Part shown: in pieces, positions 21,330 through 31,300 of the stretch
How the letters are laid out: the number at the start of each line of letters is the position of its first letter
How positions within the stretch are numbered: the stretch's first letter is position 1
From: Breviolum minutum Mf 1.05b.01
Taxonomy: Eukaryota; Sar; Dinophyceae; Suessiales; Symbiodiniaceae
Direction of reading: 5' to 3'
NCBI GenBank assembly: GCA_000507305.1
Contig: DF240065.1
Span: 64,125-128,124 of the forward strand
DNA length: 64,000 bases
Program-made: the position numbers and the translations under genes
The notes under the pieces: generated by a model
The model's input: only the letters and a program-made list of their open reading frames with translations
Told to the model about the DNA's origin: nothing
Database searches by the model: none

Positions 21330-21680
21330 ACGTACGCAGCAAGTTCAGTCTTGATGCAATTCAACTATTCGCCATTCTATTCTATACCTGCATCGCCTAT
21401 ACATCTATACATAGCCCAGTCTCTATACCCAGACTTTACCGTTTTATAAATTTTCTGCCGAAAGAGAACCGCCTGTTGATCACTGATTTCCCCCATCGTC
21501 CCAACATGTCAACCCCTCATATCCAGGAGCTGGTGGATTCTGCTGATTCCACAGTCAGCGGCTCAAGTGTGCCTAGTGATCCAGTAAACTTCGAAACAGG
21601 ATGACTGGTCAGCTGCCAAACATATGGAAGATGCATAGAAAATTATGGAAGATACTCTATTGACGTTGGTTCTGTTTCAC
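21330..21680 (+). pseudogene. MSTPHIQ module, copy 7
   Basis: LITDFPHRPNMSTPHIQELV, DSADSTVSGSSVPSDPVNFE, TG, then a TGA at 21602-21604. Best match to the copy at 6.8-7.2 kb. Confidence 0.5.
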
Positions 21681-22239
21681 CTTGATCCTTGGGGAGATGC
21701 TGGAACTTAGAGATCATGTGAATCATGTGTGTCAATTGGTTTGACGCCCCATCTTAAGAAGAGCTCTGTACAGAAATTTCATGAATTTGTGATCCAATTC
21801 CAAACCGCTCGCAGCTTCAGGCAGAAGAGCAGTGGAAAGCTTGCAAGCATTCACTGCTGGCGGACGGCGTGTGCGGCTCAGGTCTTACTCGTTGACATCC
21901 TTGGATTCAATAGGCTCTTTTGGAACACGTTTGAATCATTCCCAACTTTGGTCCTTCTTATTTTGACATTCGTTCATCCCAGCAGCCCACCAAGTTCTCT
22001 TTGACGGAGATCTATGCTCTTGTCAAAGCAGAGTTGGCTTTGCGTGGTGAGGCACTTCAGGGTGATCAAGGATGATTCAACTTTGCTTGTTCCAATGTGC
22101 ATAGGCATCTTTGTGGCAATTGTTGCCTCTAGAAGCATGATCTAGTTTTAATGTGTCCATTGACTGGTTGACTTTGAATTTGTTTCTATCAAGTTTAGTA
22201 TTTAGTATGTTATTTCTATGTATCTATATAGGACACTCT

Positions 22240-22400
22240 TATGCCCCAACGATTGAATGGAAACAGACTTGACGGTGCGATAGCAATGAAAAATAGATGT
22301 TTGGCATTTTGCCGAAAGAGAACCGCCAGTTGATCATTGATTTCCCCCATCATCCCAACATGGCAACCCCTCATAACCAGGATCTGGGGGTTGTGATTTT
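22240..22400 (+). pseudogene. MSTPHIQ module, decayed copy
   Basis: CCGAAAGAGAACCGCCAGTT and CCCCATCATCCCAACATGGC are recognisable, but the start codon context is mutated (ATGGCAACCCCTCATAACC) and the serine-rich part is absent. A similar remnant lies at 20745-20850. Confidence 0.5.
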
Positions 22401-22617
22401 ATAGGAAGATCTTGGGTCAAATCTAGGGGAAGGATTGCTTGTGAACTTTTTGGCCACCATGTTTAGGGGAAAAATTCCATGAAGTGGTTCATAAAGATAT
22501 GTTGGGAAAATGCAAACAGTTTTGGTCATCCAGAACTCCTCTCACCATCTCTATAGTTTGCCAATCGGACATGTCATTCGGAATCCCCGCTATCATAGCC
22601 AGGTGGCATTACATAAT

Positions 22618-22826
22618 CAATGCAACATTGTTTGAAGAAGTCCTTGGTGAAGCCAACAAAAATCACCAACCCCATAAGATCTCGGAATCCATGCTGGCTT
22701 GTGGATGCCAGGCAGCTTGATGGTGCCAGGGGTGATATAAGAAACCCGACCCTGACTAGTGTGGTTGCCATCATTCCCAGCCAAGCCCATGTAGTAGGGG
22801 ATACGAGCATTGCCATCAAATGCCTA
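22618..22826 (-). CDS. unrecognised minus-strand exon (IPYYMGLAGNDG)
   Basis: On the minus strand this reads AFDGNARIPYYMGLAGNDGN, HTSQGRVSYITPGTIKLPGI, HKPAWIPRSYGVGDFCWLH and so on to a stop at 22618, with no internal stop. Its composition is protein-like and an AG precedes it (CATAG|GCATTTGATGG). No family was identified, and it may be an exon of a gene extending to lower or higher coordinates. Confidence 0.4.
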
Positions 22827-22889
22827 TGCACAAAGCATATTATATACTCATTTTTTAGATGGTTTCCACTTAGATTTTTGAATCAAGCC

Positions 22890-23420
22890 ACAGGAGAGTC
22901 AGTGCCACCATCAGGGGATGGGCCCACCTTTGGCTTCTTGGAAACACTCAATGCCTTCTCCTCCGCTTTGCGCTTCGGAGGTTGCGTTTTGAGATCCTCA
23001 TGCAAAGCCTTCCAACAAGGCCTGCGCAACTGCCCGTCATATTAACATAAATACATATAGTATGTAAAACACATATGATTTTTGTATGCGCGATACTTGG
23101 ATGAACAATTGGACGTGGACCCTGGGGTTTGTAATGTCCCCGCCAAACGTCATTGGCCACTACATCTTGCGGGAAGATGAAATATACTTACAATGGTGCT
23201 AAGATGAAATATATTCAAAATCGCTGGGGGAAGGGTCAGAGCTAGCAGAAGACATGTGAAATATTGGTCCCCCTGTTGTACTCTAACAAGCCTTTCAAAA
23301 ACTTCATCGAGGTCTTTTTTTGGAAGCTCACAACAGGGTTCATTTTCGATACCGTCATACACGTTTGTTTTGAAACCTTTTCCATGGTCACCGTCACCTC
23401 TGTGGACGATGGACTTCGCT
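22890..23420 (-). CDS. minus-strand multi-exon gene, basic C-terminus
   Basis: Reading the minus strand there are three coding-like pieces. The first is GDGDHGKGFKTNVYDGIENE continuing CELPKKDLDEVFERLVRVQQ (about 23400-23270). The second is VVANDVWRGHYKPQGPRPIV (about 23163-23100). The third is WKALHEDLKTQPPKRKAEEK followed by ALSVSKKPKVGPSPDGGTDS, ending PVA and a TGA at 22890. PPKRKAEE and KKPKVG look like nuclear localisation signals. Function unknown; exon joins are not resolved. It would be divergent from the sulfite reductase gene. Confidence 0.45.
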
Positions 23421-24960
23421 TTGCAAAGTCACGAGATTTTCCCCCCTAGAAGTCATCGGTAAGAATGATTGAGATCGCCCTTACAGGCATAGCCTGCAGC
23501 ATTTTCCGTCTTGACTCCTGAGGCGGGAAATGCGTTTTTTTTTTGACAGGAGTTGGCTTGAGGAGGGGCCTTTCAATGATATGATTGAAAATAACATCAG
23601 TCAAGATGTGAGACTCAACAAACATCTTGAGACTTTGAGACTCCTTTCAATGATCCTATATCTTTTGTTGAGTCTCAATTGAGTTTTCACCAAAGTTTAG
23701 CCCGCAACCAAGTTTCCACAAACTCTTTCATGGATTTTTTCCAAAACCTTGGGTTTTGACTAGTTTTGAAGGGTGGGAATCTGTAACTCATCGCCTTGAA
23801 CTTATATCATCCGTAATGTGATATGATCACTGCTCCCACCCAAATCCATGAGGCCCCACGCAGAAACATACAGAGATTGCATTTTTAAATTGACGGCCGA
23901 GAATCTAATGGACTTCCAAACCCCACGTTGTTGGCCCATCTCACGGTGAAATTCAGTGAGCTGCCCATCACCAACCCCATTAGATGCCATTGCAAGGACT
24001 ATAGGCAGCAGCGGTTTGAGCAAACACTTATAAGGGACCCTCAACCAAATCGTTCTGCAATTTATCCCCTGTGAAACCCAGAACATCCTAAAAGGAAACT
24101 TGGAGTTGGACATCTTCTTTTCAAGATTGTTATTTCCTGATGCCTTCTTGACATAACCCTTGTTGTTTATTTTCTCAGGTAAAACACCTTTAAAAGGTAG
24201 AGAGCAGTGGGAACACCCCCCATCGTTCCAACTTGTGCCCAAGATGGATCCCTATGCACTTTGGGAATGGTTGAATTTTTTGAAAGTAGTGATGGTAGAT
24301 TCAACTGTTGCACGGACTTCCCCATCAACAAACTCGACATTAATCAATGCGGTGATGAAACAAATTGGGCAATACTTGGATCACCGCACTGGTGGGCGCA
24401 CGGCCCCAGGAAGGGAAAGAAGATCGAAGTTCCTCATCGATGGAAGCTGACAGCCCAAGCAAAAACGATTGCAACCTTGTTAGACTTGTCAATTCTTACC
24501 ATATGTAACAAGTTAAAAAAAATAACATATATATATACATATAAATCTAGACCGAATCTACAGCGAAATGCGCAATCATGTCTCACCCACCATGCTTTTT
24601 TGCGATCCAACGAGATCAGCACTGCAAGTGAAAATGCCAGCCTCCCATGCCTTCAGGGTGTAAAACCTGGGGCGCAGCGTGGGACATTGCAGGATGAACA
24701 ATGGTTGGTTGCAAAGATGTTGGTCTTTGACCGTTGTGTTTTTTTTTTTGCATTTGGAAGCAAGTAGGTGGTTGCCAACACAAAGACTCCATACTCCATT
24801 TACATCTGGTGATTTCCTATGACATGCGACTCACGTTGTTGTGACCAAAAACACCTTAAATTTTCAACAAAAGAACCTTGGATATGTTTTCTTGTGTGGA
24901 AAAACAAATCTGCATCCTTTGGGTTCAAACATTTAGAAAAACTCTGGACGAAATTCTTTG
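23421..24960. other. unassigned stretch upstream of the sulfite reductase gene
   Basis: Contains a 146-codon minus-strand frame (23802-24242) with SNGVGDGQLTEFHREMGQQR and plus-strand frames near 24.2-24.8 kb, none recognised. The missing 5' exons of the sulfite reductase gene and the promoters of both divergent genes probably lie here, but I could not place them. Confidence 0.35.
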
Positions 24961-24963
24961 TAG

Positions 24964-27900
24964 TCATCCCCTTTCGGCCGAGCATGGAGAAAGCAACTGC
25001 TTTGATCAAGGCGTTGCCATCATCCAAGGTGGGAAAATATGTGGGAAGATGTTGCTGGAAATTCCACGACTGGCCAGATGTACCAGAGATCATTGAATGA
25101 TCAATACTTGGGAGGAAACAATACAAACACAATTGTTTTTTTTTCGGAATCTCATCTGCTAGTTGTTCGGGTTGGTAGGTGCGTTAGTCATTGCCAAAAA
25201 AATCGCAGAAATTTTCCAGCGTTCCATCGGAGTTTTGGTGTGTTTTTTCCGAATGAAAGAGCCGGACGAAAGAGCCGAACAGTTGGTCTTCGATTGAGCA
25301 TTTCAGTGTTTCTGTTGCCATCGGTGTTTGGGATCTGTGTCTTAAGGGCCAGACTCCATGCGGAGAGTTGCAACGTTTTTCATACGGTTGGGACCGCGGA
25401 ACTTCCAGGTGTATGACTCTCTTGATGCCGCACGTGCCGCAGCAATTGCAGCGGAGGTGTAGGGGGAATGATTCGAATCAAGCGGGTTTGCGATGGAATG
25501 TTGCCGCAAGTTTGGGGTGACTGGAAAAACATCACCCTTTCTGTGGGTTTGGCCTGATGGTTGATAATCAACTTCTTTTTCTAGGTGTATTTGGGGGACA
25601 GCATCACAAAGCCTCCCAAGCATTTTGGCAGGAAGGAAGCAAATGCTGGTATGTTCTGCAGCTTGGAAAGTCCACGCTAGCAGAGGTTCGGTGCCAGGGT
25701 GCCAGATGATTTTGGTGACTCGTTGGTGTTTGGTGAGATTCGTTTTCCACTCTGGGGTTTTGGTTGGGAGTTTTGTGATTTGCTTTCGCAGCCCGGAACT
25801 TGGAGGTGCACATCGCCCTACAGGAAGGCTGTGGCCAGCTGGGTGTGGTTCTGCTCGCCAGCCAAAGCCCAGTGTCACAACTGGAGGTGCCAACAGTTGA
25901 CCGTAAAAAGATGGTGGTCAGGCTGAGGAAAATCAACCAAAAAAACACCACCAGGTTGATGGGTCAGGGGGAGTTTTTAAGTTACTAGTAGTTAAGTATA
26001 TAGTCTCCATTTTTGTTGCGCAATTGGTGGTTTATAGGAATTGTTGTTTACTTCAGAGGAGAATCATAGAATTTCAGCACCTTCCCACGAGCCCCGCAGG
26101 TCTTGCGCGCCATGGAGTATGGTGGTGTTTATGTGGCGTCTGCCGAGTTGGATACGCCAGGTTTGGTGGAAATTTGCAGCTGATAGGATCTTTCATTACA
26201 CCCCTGAAGTTTAAGATAGCCCCTGAAAAATGGATGGTTGGAAGACAAGCTTTTCCTTTATGGCGCACGGCCTATTTTCAGAGGCGAACTGGCAAACTTT
26301 TCGGGGTTTTACACATCATCCTATCCAATGATTTTGTCAATTTTTTTGAAAGACAATCCACATGAAGATTTTGTATCTCAGGTAGTTGAGCACTCCTTTT
26401 TTGGGGGGGCGACAGGTGAATGTCTGAAAGAAGCTTCGACCTTTTCATCTGGTCCCTCACTAGTGTTGCTGGCTTCGGCAGCTGCAGTGAAGGCCGACCC
26501 GAGACGCCTATAGGACATGAAAAGCAGCGTTTTTTGGCCAAGCGAAAGGTGAAACCAAACTCGTGTTTTGTGTTTTTTGGGAAGGATATTTTGTTGGATA
26601 TTCGTAAATTTGGGGAGCTTCAATCATTGGAGAGTGCTGTTGAATCCTCAAAAAAAAATCTTCTTGTTCAGAGCGTGCTGCCAGTTGAATTTGAAGTTTC
26701 AAGCTATTTTGCGTGTGTGTTTCTTGGGTGTTTCACTTGGCGATTCGAAATAGATACTTAGTACTTATTACTTACTAGGTGCCAAAAGAAGGATCTTTTC
26801 TGCGTTGAGTTTTATCACAGACATCCCTTGCCACTCCTGACAGGGCGATGAGAATTTCACGACCTTCAGGTCCAGGACTTAGTCAAAATTCATGTGTTCA
26901 AAAAGATGACTTTGGATTTGTTTCCAAAAGATTGGGACCATTTTTTTCTCCGTTTTTTTTGGTTGGTGGGCTTTGTAAACTGGCGGGAAAATGGACCATC
27001 CCCAATGAAGATTCATCTCTCTAAATCTTTGATTTTGCATCGTTTTTTGTGTTTTTTTCCAGCAAAAACCATGTTCTGATGCTTGGCGTTTGTTGCGAAA
27101 CTGAATTTGTATTGCGATTTTGTCAAAAGAGTTCCAGGTTCCTTTTTCTGTGCTATTGGTTTGCATTGGTTTCCAACGGGTAGTGTTTCCTGGTGGAACA
27201 GTTTGGGAAATCATCGATGATTCGGAGTCGAAGCTTTGAAACTGAATTCCAGGTATGATCCTCGCAGGGAGGACAAAGGCCTGTGCTTCAAAAAACATCT
27301 TGAGAAAATCAGGGGGAAAATATTAGTCCATACCCATGGGGTATATTGAGCAGGTTTTTTTTTGGAAAATTTACTGTGAACAATGATATACCGACTTAAA
27401 CATGCGTTGGAATGATTGTGCCAAGAATGGGGATAGAGAAGTTTGTTTACACTCTGATTGCGCAGTTGTGTGAGTCGTTGCAGGTAGCTCTGCCTTTGTG
27501 ACTGATAGCAGCCGCGTACGTGAAGAGATTCAGGCCCATGGTTTTACAACCGAGCCCTGGTTGGTTCTTATATATCGTCCCTGGTGCTTCACACACTCAA
27601 TACTGGTGAGACTGTCCGACAATTAAGGATTATGATCATACTATCCAGTTATATGTGTTTTTTTTTTCAGTAGCCATTATAAGGATTCCATAATTCATCA
27701 TCAAATTTTTAAGGGAACGGAATGTGACCATACAGGTTTTGAACCAAACCTCATGTTGACCCCAAACCAACCCACCAAAACCCCAAACCGATTTTTCATC
27801 GGGAGGGCTTCCTCTCACGGGAGAGCTTGCTGACCTTGATTGCCAAGAAGCTCCTCGACTTAGCAGTGATCAGTGATCCTTACAGAAATCATAGATGTAT

Positions 27901-28332
27901 CAGATTAACGTTAGCAGGTTGCAAAGGACCCAATTTTGTTTGCATTACCTCATGCATACCTCAGAATCCCTCAATGCTCATTTTTTTTGTTGGAATGTAT
28001 TTAGTTAGATTCAATGACCAAGCAGAAGTTTTCAATGGCTATCTTGGACCAGATGTGAGAGTACGAATTTGAAACTACATGCAGTCAGAATTTGTCACTT
28101 GATTAGGGGCATCTAGATTACCACTATTTTTTGAATACCCAAAGTAACCAAATTCATATTCTATCTGGTCCATGAATGGACAAAACAACCAAAAAATATG
28201 TCACTGATTCTAAGAACACTTAACTTAACTTAGTTGATATTGTCTGCTTTTGTGAGGTCTTTGCCAAGTGCCAGTGCCAGTGAAGGTGATGCTGGAGCAT
28301 TAAGTGAAGGACTTGCTGCAGCATCCAAAACA
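24964..28332 (+). CDS. sulfite reductase exons: PFOR-like N-terminal part
   Basis: Exons recognised: about 24964-25028 (VIPFRPSMEKATALIKALPS, like the PFOR yRPf...f..aLP motif), 25409-25456 (VYDSLDAARAAAIAAE), 25585-25648 (VYLGDSITKPPKHFGRKEAN), 25806-25913 (ALQEGCGQLGVVLLASQ to VDRKKM), 26100-26160 (LRAMEYGGVYVASAELDTP), 26416-26492 (ECLKEASTFSSGPSLVLLAS), 27484-27539 (SSAFVTDSSRVREEIQAH), 27806 to about 27850 (GFLSRESLLTLIAKK) and about 28257-28332 (SASASEGDAGALSEGLAAAS). KKM-LRAMEYGGVYVA and EAS-FSSGPSLVLLAS match the thiamine-domain region of PFOR-like proteins. The usual GDGW-type cofactor motif was not found, so thiamine binding is unproven. Exons between 26.5 and 27.48 kb remain to be found. 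Confidence 0.7.
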
Positions 28333-31300
28333 GTGTGTACCTTATGGGTTTTCCAGAAAACATCAAGAAAAATACACCATCTCCAACCTTGGCTCTGGTG
28401 ATGGTGGATGGTTTCCACCACGTTTCAATTCTCAGGTGACGATTCTGTATTCTTCTGACACTGGACATGCAGAAGAATGCGCAAAAGCTGTTGCGTGCCT
28501 CGGAGTGGCAAAAAAATGGCAGTCTGGTCAGTCATCTAAGTCGTCTAGTTTTAGCCCAGCTATCTGCCTTTGAGGCGACAATGCCGAAACGGAGGTTATG
28601 CTGGCAGTGTGTCTTGGCATGGGATCGTTCATCTGGTTGGGTTGGGAAAAATCGATAAAAAACGTGGTTCCAAACGTGTGACAGCCGGGAAGCGGTTTTT
28701 TTTTTGAAAGGCTGTCCGCTGTGCTACCATGGACTCCTTTGATGTGGGCGCTTTGACTGCAGAGCCTTTGGTGGTCTTTTGCGTGGCCACAGCGGGAAAA
28801 GGTGGGGAAATCTGCTAAACGATGTTGGGATTTTAGATGGCAAACAAGTCTTTTTTTGGTGATGAAATCATGAGTCCTGATTTTTCTGATCTAAAATGTA
28901 CTGATTTTTCTGATACAAAAGTTATGGTTTCTTTGGAGTGCTCTGTTCTTTTTCCTTCAAAAGCCTCGTTAAACTGTGCAGAACTGTTGCAGGTGAATTC
29001 TGTGGCAATGGCCGAAACTTCTTTCAGAAGTTGAGCGATCGCTCAGACCTTGCTCTCAATGTCATGAGCTTAGTGATTGAAACGAGAAATGTCATTGTTT
29101 TCTGGTTCACTGACGACGAAACGTGATGAATCTTCCCCAATTTGTTGAGTTTGAAACATCATCACCTCTCGAAAATCGGGGTGCTGAAGATGAGAAATCT
29201 TTATTTGGATGTTCGTTTAGTTTTCATGGCATGAATACAAGAAACCTTTTCTTCAAGGCTGAGCTGAAGTTGACCAAAAATTTGGAGAATTTTCCAGCAA
29301 AAACCTCCATCTTCACATGGGGTACCCATTGGATCTCCCGATTTTTTTCTGAGGATCTGAAGTACTGCATGTTTGGCCTTGGCGATTCACATTACTGGGG
29401 AAAAGGAACTGAGGACGGTCTTGGTCAGCTTGAATTTACATGGATTTAGAATCATCAATTTCATCTAGATGTGAATTATGGTAGATATGTTCTTTTTCTT
29501 TTCTAAACATTCTTCAGATTTGTGTTTTGGGTTGATATTTAATCAGAAATTCATTTGCCTTCAATTTTCTTGGAGAGAAATACACCCTGGAAGATTAACA
29601 TAGAACACGACAAATGATGATTTGGAAGATGATTTCTTTTTTGCAGGGATGTATTCTCAGGTCCCATGTTGATCTTCCGGGGTGTATTTTTGGGTTTGGA
29701 AGGAATCAAAGTTCAACTTTGCCAAACCAGCGCGCGACTTGGACGCGATGTTGGAGAAGATGGGAGCTCAACGTATGATGCCTACAGGTTTTGGTGATGA
29801 TCAGGACATCATGAGATGAGTTGGGAGGATTGGCGAGGTACGTTTTGTTTTAAGATTGTTTCCTCAAAGTTAAAAGGCCAATTGGTTTCAGGATTTTAAG
29901 ATTAGTTGTTTTGGGAAGGAAAACGATAAACTCTTCTTAAACAAGCCAAAGACTTCAACACAAAAACAATTTCTTTGCGTTGTCAGTGTGAAACCATGTG
30001 TATGTGAAACATACCTGTCACACTTCGTTCCAAGTCAACTGTATTCTCTATCCTCAGCTGATGTTTCTGAAACACAGCTCATACGTGTTTTTTTACAGCT
30101 CAAGTGGTAGGAGTGGAGGGTTCGCCGAAAAAGTCTTTTTTCAGGTGAGCGCGAACAAGACAGAAGTTTTCTTTAGTACAATAAAACCCATCATTTTCAG
30201 CATGGTTCATGTCACAGTATCAGGTGGATTTTGCTGCAATACTCATCTAATACCTTGGAGTGCGTTCAAGGTTGTTTGCTTTGTTTGCTGATACCTTGGG
30301 TTTTTTTGGTACTGTTTTTTTTGCCGCATGATCTGATGTACCGGGCTTTTCTCGGTGTTTTTTTCCTTTGAAAGGTAGTTTTTTTTCTTGGTGCTTTCCT
30401 GGTTGTAAAAGAACCCATGGGCTTAGAGAGGCTTAGGTCATTCAGGCTTCAGAAACTCCAAAACACGTGGTTTTTTTCGTGTGCATTCGCAAGGGTGATG
30501 TTTGAAAACCCGGCAGGTAGTTTAGGATTGATGATTTTGTTTGGAAGAAAATTGCTGGAGGGGTTATCTTAGGTAAGGCCTCCCCAAATAGCCACCATTT
30601 ACCTTTTCCCAAGCTTCACCAAGATGACTAAAAGATGTGAGTCCAATGGTTACTGCAGGACGTGGACCAGTATCACACTGGCTTTGCTGAGTGGAAGGGT
30701 CAACTCTTCTCACGTTTGGGCGTGGACAAGGCCTTAGGGGGCGTTTGGCGAAGTGGGTGTTTGGTCTTTCGTGAAAAACTTCGGGGTTGGAGATTGTCAC
30801 TCCCAAAAATCTTGGCACACAGGTAAATCCCAAGCCAGCAAACGGTTGATTTTTGATTGGCGGCTTTTCACATGTAACCTTTGTGAGCTGTTTTTTGGGG
30901 TTCAACTTTTTGCTCCCGAAGAAGAAAAAAGCGCCCATTTAAAGAAAACATGCCGAAAATTAGAAGATGGTATGTGTGTGGTAGCTTTCAGTGAAACGTG
31001 AATTCAGCATCTGAAACTGGACTCTGATGATTTGGGGTTTGGAAACTGAGAGCGACTCCACAGAAGTATGACCATGTTATCCTCACAAAGTGCAACTTGT
31101 CATTTTTGGGTAATTTCCTGTTCTTGATTTTTTTGGCATCAATTGCAGGCCGTATGTTTTTTTCTGTGATTTTTTCAGAAACAAAAATCACATATTTTTT
31201 TTGTTCCATTGTTTGAAACAAAACCAAAAAAAACAAACAAACAAACAAACAAACAAACAAACTTGGTTGATTAGATTTCCGTAGTATTGCAAATATCGCC

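Larger units (their letters stand above)
18750..22400 (+). repeat. array of duplicated gene fragments, second block
   Basis: 18.76-19.74 kb duplicates 8.08-9.07 kb, in the same order: SKQKIGYDFW exon, 10-bp minisatellite, DPQGIESIAD exon, GVEEFEEAF exon, FADI exon. It is followed by an MSTPHIQ module, a unique ORF, a VEDVG module, another MSTPHIQ module and a QAEEQW exon. The two blocks are separated by ~5.7 kb of unrelated repeat-rich DNA, so the duplication is segmental rather than strictly tandem. Confidence 0.75.

Noticed and set aside
23802..24242. 146-codon minus-strand ORF
   Set aside because: Open, but without recognisable motif or splice-like edges. It could be a 5' exon of the minus-strand gene, but I have no evidence beyond length, so it is mentioned only as unassigned.
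25342..25893. 183-codon minus-strand ORF
   Set aside because: It lies opposite recognised plus-strand PFOR-like exons (25409-25913), whose joins preserve frame and motif.
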